The notes beneath the pieces were generated by a model. That model did not search any database. It worked only from the letters and a program-made list of their open reading frames with translations, and had not been told where the DNA came from. A stretch of DNA of 64,000 nt from Mesorhizobium_B sp035998495 (GTDB lineage Bacteria; Pseudomonadota; Alphaproteobacteria; Rhizobiales; Rhizobiaceae). A program made the translations under genes and the position numbers. Positions 52,286 through 60,669 of the stretch are shown here, one piece after another (the stretch's first letter is position 1; each line of letters starts with the position of its first letter). The DNA is taken from positions 186,001 through 250,000 of the forward strand of contig DASYHP010000024.1 of assembly GCA_035998495.1 (NCBI GenBank), read 5' to 3'.

Positions 52286-52320
52286 CAAGCTCCCCTTCAT
52301 AGGCCCCCGAGACCCTCGCC

Positions 52321-53712
52321 TTGCCGTCCTACGACTACGACCTCTTCGTGATCGGGGGCGGCTCGGGCGGGGTGCGCTCGGCGCGCGTGGCGGCGGGCCT
52401 GGGCAAGCGCGTGGGCATCGCCGAGGAATACCGCTTCGGCGGCACCTGCGTGATCCGCGGCTGCGTGCCCAAGAAGCTCCTGGTCTATGCCTCGCAGTTC
52501 CCCGAGCATTTCGAGGACGCCGCGGGCTATGGCTGGACCGTGGGCGAAACCCGCTTCAGTTGGCCGGACCTGATCCGGGCCAAGGACCGCGAGATCGCGC
52601 GGCTCGAAGGGCTTTATCGGGCGGGCGTGGAGAAGGCGGGCGGCGAGGCCTTCCAGTCGCGCGCGGTGCTGCTCGACGAGCACACGATCCGGCTCGAGGC
52701 AGAGGATCGCACGGTGACGGCCGACCAGATCCTGATCGCCACCGGCGGCCGGCCGAACCCACATCCGGCCCTGCCGGGCCACGAGCACTGCATCTTCTCC
52801 GACGAGGCCTTCCATCTGGCCGAACTGCCAAAGCGCATCCTGATCGCCGGCGGCGGCTATATCGCTGTGGAGTTCGCGAACATCTTCCACGGGCTCGGCT
52901 CGGAGGTGACGCTGATCTATCGCGGCATGGAGATCCTCCAGGGCTTCGACATGGACCTGCGCAAGACCCTGCGCGAAACCATGGAGAAGAAGGGCATCCC
53001 GGTCCGCTGCCACACGATCTTCGAGCGCATCGAGAAGCAGGCGGACGGCAGCCTGCTCGCGCATCTCTCGACCGGCGACGCCCTGCCGGCCGACCAGGTG
53101 ATGCTGGCCATCGGCCGCAACCCGAACACCGATGGCCTGGGGCTGGAGGCGGCCGGCGTGAGGACCGGCCTCAAGGGCGAGATCGTGGTGGACCGCTTCT
53201 CCCGCACCAGCGTCGAGAACATCTGGGCGCTGGGCGACGTGACGGGCCGCATGGCCTTGACGCCCGTGGCGATCCACGACGCCATGTGCTTTGTGGCCAC
53301 CGCCTTCCAGGGCAGGCCGACCGCGCCCGATCACGGCACGATCGCCACCGCTGTCTTCTCCCAGCCCGAACTCGGCACGGTGGGCCTGAGCGAGGAGGCG
53401 GCCGCCGAAAAGTTCGCCCATGTTGAGATCTATCGCGCCACGTTCCGGCCGCTCAAGCACACGCTGTCGGGCCGCGACGAGCGCACCCTCATCAAGCTCG
53501 TGGTGGACGGCGACACGCGAAAGGTCGTGGGCGCGCACATGCTGGGGCCGGACGCGGGCGAGACCGCGCAACTGCTCGGCATCGCGGTGAAGGCGGGCCT
53601 CACCAAGGACGACTTCGACCGCACCATGGCGGTGCACCCCACGATCGCGGAGGAGTTCGTGACGATGTATGTGCCGAGCTACCATCTCCGCAACGGTGCC
53701 CGCGCGGACTAG
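52321..53712 (+). CDS. gor: glutathione-disulfide reductase
   Basis: 463 residues from TTG 52321. FAD motif 'VIGGGSGGVRSARVAAGLG', redox disulfide 'GGTCVIRGCVPKKLLVYASQ', NADPH-binding 'ILIAGGGYIAVEFANIFHGL', and C-terminal active-site 'MAVHPTIAEEFVTMY' with the catalytic His. Keeps glutathione reduced. Confidence 0.95.
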   Translation: MPSYDYDLFVIGGGSGGVRSARVAAGLGKRVGIAEEYRFGGTCVIRGCVPKKLLVYASQFPEHFEDAAGYGWTVGETRFSWPDLIRAKDREIARLEGLYRAGVEKAGGEAFQSRAVLLDEHTIRLEAEDRTVTADQILIATGGRPNPHPALPGHEHCIFSDEAFHLAELPKRILIAGGGYIAVEFANIFHGLGSEVTLIYRGMEILQGFDMDLRKTLRETMEKKGIPVRCHTIFERIEKQADGSLLAHLSTGDALPADQVMLAIGRNPNTDGLGLEAAGVRTGLKGEIVVDRFSRTSVENIWALGDVTGRMALTPVAIHDAMCFVATAFQGRPTAPDHGTIATAVFSQPELGTVGLSEEAAAEKFAHVEIYRATFRPLKHTLSGRDERTLIKLVVDGDTRKVVGAHMLGPDAGETAQLLGIAVKAGLTKDDFDRTMAVHPTIAEEFVTMYVPSYHLRNGARAD

Positions 53713-53760
53713 CCAATGGACGTCTTGCCGGTTGCACGCCGAGCGCCTAGAGCGGGCGCG

Positions 53761-54408
53761 ATGCTCGACCACCTCAAGAAGAACAACCGCGCCTGGGCGG
53801 CCCGCAAGACGGCGGTCGATCCCGGCTTCTTCCAGCGCCTGGTCAGCCAGCAGGCCCCGGAATATCTGTGGATCGGCTGCGCCGATTCCCGCGTGCCCGC
53901 CAACGAGATCGTGGACCTCGACCCCGGCGAGCTCTTCGTGCACCGCAACGTGGCGAACCTCGCCCCGCCGCAGGACGCCAACTATCTTTCGGTGCTGCAG
54001 TTCGCCGTGGAGGTGCTGAAGGTGAAGCACATCCTGGTGGTCGGCCATTATGGCTGCGGCGGCGTGGCCGCCGCCGTGGATGGCCAGCGCCGCGGGCTGG
54101 TGGACCACTGGCTGCACCCGATCCGCGAGGTGGCGCACGACCATCGGCACGAGCTGGAGGCGATCCCCGGCGAGCGCGAGAAACTCGACCGGCTGTGCGA
54201 GCTCAACGTGATCCGCCAAGTGCGCAACGTGGCGTCCGACGTGTTCGTGCAGGACGCCTGGGCTCGGGGCCAGGCGCTCTCCGTGCATGGCTGGGTCTAT
54301 TCCATCGCCGACGGGTTGGTGAACGACCTCGCCGTGACCGTGAGCGGGCTCGCCGAGCTTGAGACGCTCGATGATGTCGCGCCACTGCGCCGCCTGCATG
54401 ACGGGTGA
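53761..54408 (+). CDS. beta-class carbonic anhydrase
   Basis: 215 residues from ATG 53761 (ATG 53716 would add 15). Zinc ligands and dyad: Cys/Asp/Arg in 'WIGCADSRVPANEIVDL' and His/Cys in 'VVGHYGCGGVAAAVDG'. Interconverts CO2 and bicarbonate. Follows gor by 48 bases. Confidence 0.93.
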   Translation: MLDHLKKNNRAWAARKTAVDPGFFQRLVSQQAPEYLWIGCADSRVPANEIVDLDPGELFVHRNVANLAPPQDANYLSVLQFAVEVLKVKHILVVGHYGCGGVAAAVDGQRRGLVDHWLHPIREVAHDHRHELEAIPGEREKLDRLCELNVIRQVRNVASDVFVQDAWARGQALSVHGWVYSIADGLVNDLAVTVSGLAELETLDDVAPLRRLHDG

Positions 54409-54428
54409 GGGCGCGCGTCCTCACCGTC
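54400..54428 (+). terminator. hairpin at the end of the carbonic anhydrase gene
   Basis: GACGGGTGAGG and CCTCACCGTC pair (one bulged G) around an 8-base loop; the stop codon is in the left arm. No U-run follows, so termination here is uncertain. Confidence 0.35.
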
Positions 54429-54496
54429 TCATGTGAAAAGCATTGCGCGGGCGCGCGCATTCCGGCCAAGGAGTTGTTCGCGGGGGGAGGTTGGCC

Positions 54497-54745
54497 ATGC
54501 TGAAGGTGCAGAAAGTCCCTATCGCCAACATCCATGTCCCCCTGGCGCGGCGTAAGACGCTGCACCCCGAATTGGTGCGCGCGCTGGCCGAGGACATCGT
54601 GGAAAACGGGCTCAAGCTGCCGATCCAGGTCCGCCTCGACGGCAAGCGCCACGTCCTGGTGGAAGGGCTGCACCGGCTGGAAGCCATGAAGTGGCTCGGC
54701 GAGTCGGAGATCGACGCCTACCTCGTTCAGGCGCGACAGCATTGA
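54497..54745 (+). CDS. ParB/Srx-fold small protein (orphan)
   Basis: 82 residues from ATG 54497 with GGGGGAGG upstream. 'VPIANIHVPLARRKTLHPEL', 'ALAEDIVENGLKLPIQVRLD' and 'LVEGLHRLEAMKWLGESEID' form a ParB N-terminal nuclease-type (ParB/Srx) fold, including the GxHRxxA-like box. It lacks a DNA-binding helix-turn-helix and has no ParA nearby. Could be a CTP/ATP-binding regulator or a sulfiredoxin relative. Confidence 0.75.
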   Translation: MLKVQKVPIANIHVPLARRKTLHPELVRALAEDIVENGLKLPIQVRLDGKRHVLVEGLHRLEAMKWLGESEIDAYLVQARQH

Positions 54746-54797
54746 GCTGCCTGCCGGCAGGGTGCGCCGCCGGGGCGATTCACACCTGCTTCCCGGA

Positions 54798-55394
54798 TCA
54801 GGCGCACCAGTCGCGGCGGCGGCCGGTCCAGGATTCGGCCAGGCCTTCGTTCACCAATTGCTGGCCGAGCGAACGCCCCCCGCGAACCAGCACGCGCAGC
54901 TTGCGGCCGTAGCGGTCGGTGTCGCGGCCCTCGCGCTTGAGCTGAAAGGGCCCCTGGTTGACGAGCGCGTGGAGCCGCGTCTTGGCCCGCTCACCCAAGC
55001 GCTTCTCCCGCGCGCAGCCGGGTTGCGCGGTTTCGGGCGTGTTGATGTCGGCCACGCGGATCTTTTCACCGGATATCCACAGCGTGTCCCCATCCACCAC
55101 ACAGGTTTCTCGCGCCTTCGCGCCGCAAAGGGGGATCTGTCGCGAAACCGTCTGCGCGGCTCGCAACGGCTCTTTGCCGGAAAACCCGAGGCCGGAAAGC
55201 GCGGCCGCGTCGGGCTGCCAGAGCGCGAGCATCGCCGCGGCGCCCGCACCTGACAGCAGGGAGACGCGGCCGAAGCCGAAAAGCCTTTCGGGAAAAAGGC
55301 CCTGCAGGAAGAAGAGACGCAGCGCCGCCCGGCGCGTGGACCGGAGCCGCGCCGCCCGCTTGCGGCCGAACACCAGATTGGAAATGAGGCCCAT
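54798..55394 (-). CDS. thermonuclease (SNase) family protein
   Basis: 198 residues. A basic N-terminus and one hydrophobic helix (about 45-62) precede the SNase domain: 'CVVDGDTLWISGEKIRVADI', 'NTPETAQPGCAREKRLGERA', 'REGRDTDRYGRKLRVLVRGG' and 'NEGLAESWTGRRRDWC'. Asp in DGDT, Arg in GRK and Glu in NTPE-type positions match the calcium-dependent nuclease site. Likely membrane-anchored or exported. Confidence 0.82.
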   Translation of the reverse strand: MGLISNLVFGRKRAARLRSTRRAALRLFFLQGLFPERLFGFGRVSLLSGAGAAAMLALWQPDAAALSGLGFSGKEPLRAAQTVSRQIPLCGAKARETCVVDGDTLWISGEKIRVADINTPETAQPGCAREKRLGERAKTRLHALVNQGPFQLKREGRDTDRYGRKLRVLVRGGRSLGQQLVNEGLAESWTGRRRDWCA

Positions 55395-55557
55395 CGTCTT
55401 CCGCGCCCTTCGAATCGCTCTTGCGCGGGGAAGGGTGCGGCCGGTCGGGTGAGGGGTGGATTAACGGGAGGGGAAAAGGTTTAGGGGACAGGCGAGTTCG
55501 CGCGCGCCTTCTGCCCTTATGGGCCGAGCGTCCGAAGCAGCCGGGGCAAGGGCAGGC

Positions 55558-56430
55558 TCACCGGCCGAACCAATTCGGCCTCGGAGCCTGCGTGTCGCGC
55601 AGGGCGCCTTCCGCCCGCCGCGTCGCCGCGCTTGGCGGCTTTTCGGGGGCTGACAGGCTCTTGGCAGCCTCCAGCGGCTCGGGCGGTTCGGGGCTGGCAG
55701 GGGGCGCCGCCGTCTTCTGCGGCGCAGCCTTTTTGGGTGGTGCAGCCTTGGCTGTCGGCTTTGCCTCGGCCTGGTTCCTCGCAGCAGAGGCCGGCGGCTT
55801 CGTCTCGGTCCGCTTCGCGGCCGGCACCGCGCGCTTGGGCGGCTCGGTCGCAGCCTCGCGGACGGGTTTGGGCTCGGCCCGACCTCGTGCGGCGGGAGCT
55901 TTCGGTTTGGTCTCGGCCTGCTTCGCGACGGGCACCGGGCGCTTGGGCGGCTCGGTCGCGGCCTCGCGGGCGGGTTTGGGCTCGGCCGGTGCGGCAGCGG
56001 TGGCCGGAGCGGCCGGCCGCGGCGCCTGCTCGGGAACGGCCGGCGTCCAGACCCTCGTGGCGAGCACGGGCTCGATGCTGCCGATCTGCTCGTCCGGCGG
56101 CGTCATCTCCGGGCCGAGATAGGGCTGCGGATCGATCTCGAAGAAGGACGGGGTGTCCGGCCGGATCGCTGCTGTCGTGATGGGGTCCACGCCTACGCCG
56201 GCATCCGCTTGCGGCGCGCCATGAGCAGCGGCCAAGCGCTGGCCTATGACGGCCGGATCAGGCGCGGGAGGGGCTTTCGCGGGCGGGCTCGGCTGCGCCA
56301 CGGCGACGGCAGGCCGCGGCAACCGGGGCTGCTTCTCGGCAGGCGCGCCAAAGGCCGGCAGGGCCGTGGCGATGACGGCGCCTAGGACGTTGAGGGGGCT
56401 CCAGAAGCCCAGATGTCGCGATTGAGCCAT
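55558..56430 (-). CDS. Pro/Ala/Lys-rich secreted hypothetical protein with 36-residue tandem repeats
   Basis: 290 residues from ATG 56430. A signal-like N-terminus (LNVLGAVIATALPAFGAPA) is followed by a low-complexity body; two 36-residue units (about 'AEPKPAREAATEPPKRPVPV' and 'AEPKPVREAATEPPKRAVPA') correspond to 108-base near-identical DNA repeats around 55805-56020. The C-terminus is 'RDTQAPRPNWFGR'. The Lys/Pro/Ala composition resembles periplasm-spanning or cell-wall linkers. No family recognised. Confidence 0.6.
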   Translation of the reverse strand: MAQSRHLGFWSPLNVLGAVIATALPAFGAPAEKQPRLPRPAVAVAQPSPPAKAPPAPDPAVIGQRLAAAHGAPQADAGVGVDPITTAAIRPDTPSFFEIDPQPYLGPEMTPPDEQIGSIEPVLATRVWTPAVPEQAPRPAAPATAAAPAEPKPAREAATEPPKRPVPVAKQAETKPKAPAARGRAEPKPVREAATEPPKRAVPAAKRTETKPPASAARNQAEAKPTAKAAPPKKAAPQKTAAPPASPEPPEPLEAAKSLSAPEKPPSAATRRAEGALRDTQAPRPNWFGR

Positions 56431-56611
56431 GGGAACTTCGACGCAATACTCGTTCTCGCGACCCGTGGCACACGTCCCATAGCTCACAGACCGACGCTAG
56501 GCCGACAATGCAAGGCTTGCAGTTATGTTCCGCCCGGATCGATTTCCAGGGCCGGCCTTCTGCTTGTCACTGACTTTTGATTGGGCCGACCCGCGCCGTT
56601 CGGCAAGCGCG

Positions 56612-57388
56612 TCATGACGTGTCGGGACCATCCAGTGCCCGGACGGCGAGACTGTGGGCATCGTTCAGGATCTCATGGAGTTCATGGCCGGGCCGGCGGA
56701 GCGCGCCGGGCGGACGACCGGGGCGCAAGGGCGACAGCCGGCGCGCCCGCGCGGGACCGGAGGCTTGCTTCTGCCGTTCGGCGTCGCGCCGCGTCCGCCA
56801 GCGTGCGAAGCGCCTGGCCTGCGCCGGGAGATCATCCAGCGCCGAGGCCAGCGCGTGGAGCCTTAGCGCAAGCCGCCCGGCATCAATCGCGTCGTCGGGC
56901 GCAAGCGGAAGGCGGCCCTTCGACTGACGCCCAGGAGGAACGGGAAGCAGCGCGCTCAGGCCGGGCAGGCAGAGGCGCGGCACGCCGCTGGCTGCTTTTC
57001 GCTTGCGAGCACCCCAGCGGGGCAACGCGTCGAAGAGGGGCAGGGCGCAGGCGCGGGCTGGCCGCGCCGGGCGATCGGCTTGCGGCCGGAGGTGGGGCGG
57101 CATCCAGATGCCGGTGACAGTGCCGGGCCGCAAGGTCGGTTGCTTCGGCTTGCGCGGGTGCGAACGCGGCAGCGCCACCACCAGGCCGCGCGAGGCCATG
57201 ATGACCAGCCGCCGCGCCGCCGACTCGGCCGGGCGCAACAGTCGCAGCACCGCGCGATGGAGATGCCGGGGCAAAGTGGGGCGGGCGCCGCCGGCGAGCA
57301 GGACGGGCAGAGCAGCCATGGCGGCGAGTGCGGCGAGCACGCGCTTGAGCGCCTCGCGGTTCCGCTCGATCGCGTAATCCCAGTCCAT
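56612..57388 (-). CDS. conserved hypothetical protein of Hyphomicrobiales
   Basis: 258 residues. N-terminus 'MDWDYAIERNREALKRVLAA' with a hydrophobic stretch (LAAMAALPVLLAGG), then 'LPRHLHRAVLRLLRPAESAA' and 'RRLVIMASRGLVVALP'. I recognise the pattern as a conserved hypothetical family of this order. A Pro/Arg-rich middle and a basic C-terminal helix follow. Function unknown. Confidence 0.6.
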   Translation of the reverse strand: MDWDYAIERNREALKRVLAALAAMAALPVLLAGGARPTLPRHLHRAVLRLLRPAESAARRLVIMASRGLVVALPRSHPRKPKQPTLRPGTVTGIWMPPHLRPQADRPARPARACALPLFDALPRWGARKRKAASGVPRLCLPGLSALLPVPPGRQSKGRLPLAPDDAIDAGRLALRLHALASALDDLPAQARRFARWRTRRDAERQKQASGPARARRLSPLRPGRPPGALRRPGHELHEILNDAHSLAVRALDGPDTS

Positions 57389-57550
57389 CGCCGCCTCCCT
57401 CGAATCAGGGCGGCCGGATTATGGGATAGCGCGGCGGGAGGTGGATAAATCAGCCGCACTTTCTTTGCGGGACGGGATCAACGGCGGTGCGGATCAGGGT
57501 CGTTGTGATGTCGCACTTGCCCAGTTCCGCCAGTCGGCTCGCATGCTCCC

Positions 57551-57922
57551 ATGCCCCACCAGCCCGTCGGCTCCGCCAAGCGCGGCTTCGCCCGCGCGAT
57601 GCGGCGCGCGCCGACAGATGCCGAGGAGCGCCTGTGGCGCGAGCTGCGAAGCCGACGGCTCGACGGCATCAAGTTCTGCCGCCAAGTTCCGCTTGGGGCT
57701 TATGTGGCGGATTTCGCCTGCCTGGAGGCGAAGCTGATCGTGGAACTCGATGGTTCGCAGCACGCCGAATCTGTGTCGGATGCGCGCCGCACGGCCGCCC
57801 TCAATGCCCGTGGCTTTCGCATCCTGCGCTTCTGGAACGACGAGGTGCTGCGCGAGGTGGAGGCGGTGTGCGACACCATTGTCGCCTATGCACGGGACAC
57901 AGGCTTGCAGCCGTGGCGGTGA
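57551..57922 (+). CDS. DUF559 endonuclease-like protein, second copy
   Basis: 123 residues. 'KRGFARAMRRAPTDAEERLW', 'ELRSRRLDGIKFCRQVPLGA', 'YVADFACLEAKLIVELDGSQ' and 'FRILRFWNDEVLREVEAVCD' give the whole DUF559 (Vsr-like PD-(D/E)XK) core without the Pro-rich leader of the copy at 24306-24974. It is immediately followed by two palindromic elements. Confidence 0.88.
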   Translation: MPHQPVGSAKRGFARAMRRAPTDAEERLWRELRSRRLDGIKFCRQVPLGAYVADFACLEAKLIVELDGSQHAESVSDARRTAALNARGFRILRFWNDEVLREVEAVCDTIVAYARDTGLQPWR

Positions 57923-57974
57923 AGCGCCATCCGTTTGTGGGTGATGTGGTGTGACGATTGAAAGCGAGGCACCC

Positions 57975-58247
57975 CCCTTCTCCCCTTGTGGGAGAAGGTG
58001 CCCCGAAGGGGCGGATGAGGGGTGTTGGAAGGAATTCGGCTTATCAGGAATGAACGCTGACCGGCGCTCAACCCTGCGCCGCCTCACTCCGTCCAGCACC
58101 CCTCATCCGACTTCGCCTTCGCTGACGCTTCGGCTCAGCCACCCAGCCCTCCGCATGGCTCCGGGCGTTCGTCACTCGGAAAGCCACTTCTGTGTGGCTT
58201 TCCGTTTGCTTCGCGAACCGCTCCTCACCCCATAAGGGGAGAAGGGA
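57975..58247. repeat. palindromic repeat element, copy 1
   Basis: Terminal hairpin CCTTCTCCC-cttgt-GGGAGAAGG (57976-57998), an inner pair 58012-58029 / 58092-58109 that matches at 17 of 18 positions, and a distal right arm GGGGAGAAGGG (58236-58246). The layout is that of a large imperfect palindrome of about 270 bases. Confidence 0.85.
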
Positions 58248-58403
58248 GGCGCTGGCCATGCCCGCTTCGCGCCAGCGGTTCTGTGCAACCCGCACAAGGC
58301 CAACGGCTGCTGCCCCAGGCAGAAAGACACGCGGCACGGGAACAGGAAGCGGTTCGAGGCTGGGCGGGAGCAGTTGCGCTGTGAGGCCCTTAACGAGGGG
58401 TGA
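58236..58403 (+). pseudogene. 5'-truncated copy of the small Cys-rich gene at 58750-58920
   Basis: The frame ending with TGA 58401-58403 reads LCNPHKANGCCPRQKDTRHG and continues NRKRFEAGREQLRCEALNEG. It matches the intact gene at DNA level over about 104 bases (58280-58383 against 58797-58900) but is preceded by an in-frame stop (58233-58235) with no start codon between. Its 5' end has been replaced by repeat-element sequence. Confidence 0.8.
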
Positions 58404-58426
58404 GGCGGCGAGCGGCTTGGTGCCCT

Positions 58427-58629
58427 CCTTCTCCCCTTGTGGGAGAAGGTGGCTTGGCGCGTTAGCGCCGAGACGGATGAAGGGTGCTGGAAGGAATGAG
58501 CGGTTTTCGGGATCAGGCGCTGACCGGCACTCCTTCTTGCGCCCGCTCGCTCCGTCCAACACCCCTCATCCGACCGTGCCTCCACTTCGCTCCGGCCCGG
58601 CCACCTTCTCCCACAAGAGGAGAAGGGGG
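58427..58629. repeat. palindromic repeat element, copy 2
   Basis: Left hairpin CCTTCTCCC-cttgt-GGGAGAAGG (58427-58449), inner arms 58474-58491 / 58555-58572 (16 of 18 matching) and right hairpin CCTTCTCCC (58604) with GGAGAAGG (58619-58626). It shares its order and words with copy 1. Confidence 0.85.
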
Positions 58630-58749
58630 AGCCCGCACTTGCCCGCGCCGCGTCAGCGTCTAGACTGGTCTTCGTGAAAACCCGATCCGCCGAAACCCTC
58701 CCGAACATGCGCGTGCGCCGCGAGGGCGCGCCGCTCGACGGAGGTTTTC

Positions 58750-58920
58750 ATGCACCGCAAGCGCAAGCGCCCGAAAAGCCGCCGCGCCGGCTGCCTTCTG
58801 TGCAAGCCGCACAAGGCCAACGGCTGCTGCCCCAGGCACAAGGACATGCGGCACGGGAACAGGAAGCGGTTCGAGGCGGGGCGGGATCAACTGCGGTGCG
58901 TGGGCCCGCCGAGGGTCTGA
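58750..58920 (+). CDS. small Cys/Arg-rich protein (56 aa, zinc-binding-like)
   Basis: ATG 58750 with GGAGG six bases upstream. MHRKRKRPKSRRAGCLLCKP then HKANGCCPRHKDMRHGNRKR and FEAGRDQLRC. Four to five Cys (CLLC, CC, C-terminal C) with His suggest a small treble-clef-like zinc site. It has a truncated paralogue at 58236-58403, which supports it being a real gene. Function unknown. Confidence 0.7.
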   Translation: MHRKRKRPKSRRAGCLLCKPHKANGCCPRHKDMRHGNRKRFEAGRDQLRCVGPPRV

Positions 58921-58989
58921 CGGCCGGCTTGCCGCAGCATGCCGGCCAGCCGGCGGCGTTAAGCCTGACGCTTCAGCGGTCGCCGTCGG

Positions 58990-59319
58990 TCAAGCCGCGG
59001 CCCGGCCGGCATAGGCGCGCGCCGTGCCCTCCGGGTCGTTGGCGATGACCCGCAGATAGGCGCGAGATGCCCCGTCAGGCTCGCTGCGGCCCTGCTCCCA
59101 GTCGCGCAGCGTGCCGAGCGGGATGCCGTAGCGCGCAGAAAACTCCTCCTGGGTGAGCCGCAGCGCGCGGCGCATGACGAACACGCGCGGCCTCAGCCGG
59201 CCGAAATCGAACTTATGCGGCGGGTTGTCCGGGTCGGACAGCGCGTTGGCCTCGGCCTCTTCGTCCGTCATGTTGCGGAGGCGTTCCCAATCCGTTTGGT
59301 CAGCTCCTTCTCCTGGCAT
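58990..59319 (-). CDS. BrnA-like antitoxin with XRE helix-turn-helix
   Basis: 109 residues. The N-terminus 'DWERLRNMTDEEAEANALSD' is BrnA-like; the C-terminal part 'RRALRLTQEEFSARYGIPLG' and 'TLRDWEQGRSEPDGASRAYL' is an XRE-type HTH. Starts inside the end of the truncated toxin gene (59300-59404), as in brnTA-type operons. With its toxin broken it may be a solitary relic regulator. Confidence 0.8.
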   Translation of the reverse strand: MPGEGADQTDWERLRNMTDEEAEANALSDPDNPPHKFDFGRLRPRVFVMRRALRLTQEEFSARYGIPLGTLRDWEQGRSEPDGASRAYLRVIANDPEGTARAYAGRAAA

Positions 59320-59404
59320 AGTCCGACGCCTCTCGTCTGGTGGCTCGGAGAGCCGAGATGATGCGGATGGCCTCGCCTCGTTCGGTGTAGATCACCGTGT
59401 TTAG
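59300..59404 (-). pseudogene. 5'-truncated BrnT-type toxin
   Basis: The reverse frame ending at TGA 59302-59300 reads 'NTVIYTERGEAIRIISALRA' and 'TRREASDYARRRS', the C-terminal BrnT motif (RGxAIRIISARxAxRxExxxY). Upstream of about 59404 the frame leads into the AT-richer RES-like gene, with no start codon before an in-frame stop. The toxin was cut by the insertion or rearrangement that brought in the neighbour. Confidence 0.75.
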
Positions 59405-59423
59405 GCCACCCGCGCTAAGCCAG

Positions 59424-60317
59424 TCACGATGAAGACCGCGTAATCTCCGGGAAGGATGCTAGCTGCTCGGGTGAACCAATCCCAAAATACTGAAAACGGC
59501 CCGAACTCAAGAGCGCCACGGCCTTGATGATGAACTCTTCTGGCGGCTGTGTCCTCACCACTGCCCATGCTCCGCGTAGTTCTAGCAAGTCTCTTGCAAT
59601 ATCTGGTCGGAAGCAAACATTGAAATGACCGCGAGAGGGGACCGAAGGATAACACCACGCGTCTTGAACCTCCCGAGGCGGAAGATCAAAGTAGTCTTTT
59701 GCAATGATCTCACTGATTTTATACAGGCTTTCATTTCCGTTTCCAACATAACGGGTAAACTCGTCGTACAGGAAATTGATAACGAGAGAAGCGTTCACGC
59801 GCTCCTTCTCACCGAGTTTTAGCCCTGTTATGTCCGGAGGTATCATGTTGACTTTGATATCTGTCTGGGCACGATATACAAATATCGCTGCTGCATTGTC
59901 TGGTTCTGTCTTCGCTTCTTTCAATGAAATGTGCGGAGTGCCAGGTGTGGTATAAAGCAGTGATTCACCGGCTTTGTTGAGCCTCTGGATCGTGCATTTG
60001 TCTTGGGGTGGATTCCAGGCGTCGCTTTCGCGAATGGCACAGTCTAGCGGTAGCTTGTTCCCGTTAGCGTTGCGTACCCGAAAAAAGAGCGTCCCGGACG
60101 GATAGAGCCTAATTCGTGTTGGAAGTATAAACGAGTTTGTGAGCGGGCACAAAATAACCTTCGCGATTGCCTGCTGTAGATCACCGTAGGGCATATTGAG
60201 AACGTCAGACCGCCGCAGTAACTCGATGCGATCAACTAGTTCTATCGTGTTTAGAGACCTCAGGTATGAACGAAAGGGCTCAAGGTGACGGTCAGGAGTA
60301 TCCACGGCGGAGGTCAA
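59424..60317 (-). CDS. RES-domain-like protein on lower-GC DNA
   Basis: 297 residues. RES-type landmarks: Arg in 'TIQRLNKAGESLLYTTPGTP' with Glu in 'HISLKEAKTEP', and Ser in 'DAWCYPSVPSRGHFNVCFRP'. The RES family includes NAD+-degrading toxins paired with Xre antitoxins. Base composition is visibly lower in G+C than on both sides, indicating recent transfer. No cognate antitoxin gene precedes it. Family assignment is moderate. Confidence 0.55.
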   Translation of the reverse strand: MTSAVDTPDRHLEPFRSYLRSLNTIELVDRIELLRRSDVLNMPYGDLQQAIAKVILCPLTNSFILPTRIRLYPSGTLFFRVRNANGNKLPLDCAIRESDAWNPPQDKCTIQRLNKAGESLLYTTPGTPHISLKEAKTEPDNAAAIFVYRAQTDIKVNMIPPDITGLKLGEKERVNASLVINFLYDEFTRYVGNGNESLYKISEIIAKDYFDLPPREVQDAWCYPSVPSRGHFNVCFRPDIARDLLELRGAWAVVRTQPPEEFIIKAVALLSSGRFQYFGIGSPEQLASFPEITRSSS

Positions 60318-60461
60318 TTCTGAGTCCCTAGGTATGTAGGCGATCAGGCGAGTGGCCTGCGCACCGCATTTCAGTAGTTCCCACGCTTGTCGCGTTTCCG
60401 ATCGCTGGTCGTGGAGTTCTGGGCAGCCGGGGCCGTTATAGCCCTGCGTGTTCGCCTGCCG

Positions 60462-60668
60462 CTAGGCCTCCACATACTCCGCACGGCTCACAGGCTCCGG
60501 CACGGGCAAATGATCGACCCTAAGCCCCTCTATGTGGAACCGGATCGCCTCGCGGATTTCGCTCTCCGCCTCTGCCAGTGTTGCGCCGGTTGCGATGCAG
60601 CCGGGGAGGTCCGGAACATAGGCCGAGTAGTTGTCGCCTGCTTTCTCGAACACGACCGCGTAACGCAT
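60462..60668 (-). CDS. hicB: HicB-type antitoxin
   Basis: 68 residues: 'MRYAVVFEKAGDNYSAYVPD', 'LPGCIATGATLAEAESEIRE', 'AIRFHIEGLRVDHLPVPEPV'. This is the HicB partial RNase H-fold. One base separates it from the hicA stop, so the two are co-transcribed. Confidence 0.9.
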   Translation of the reverse strand: MRYAVVFEKAGDNYSAYVPDLPGCIATGATLAEAESEIREAIRFHIEGLRVDHLPVPEPVSRAEYVEA

Positions 60669-60669
60669 C

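Noticed and set aside
57975..58629. Possible CRISPR-like array from repeated CCTTCTCCC words
   Set aside because: The repeats are inverted, unevenly spaced and form large palindromes; there are no regular spacers or cas genes.
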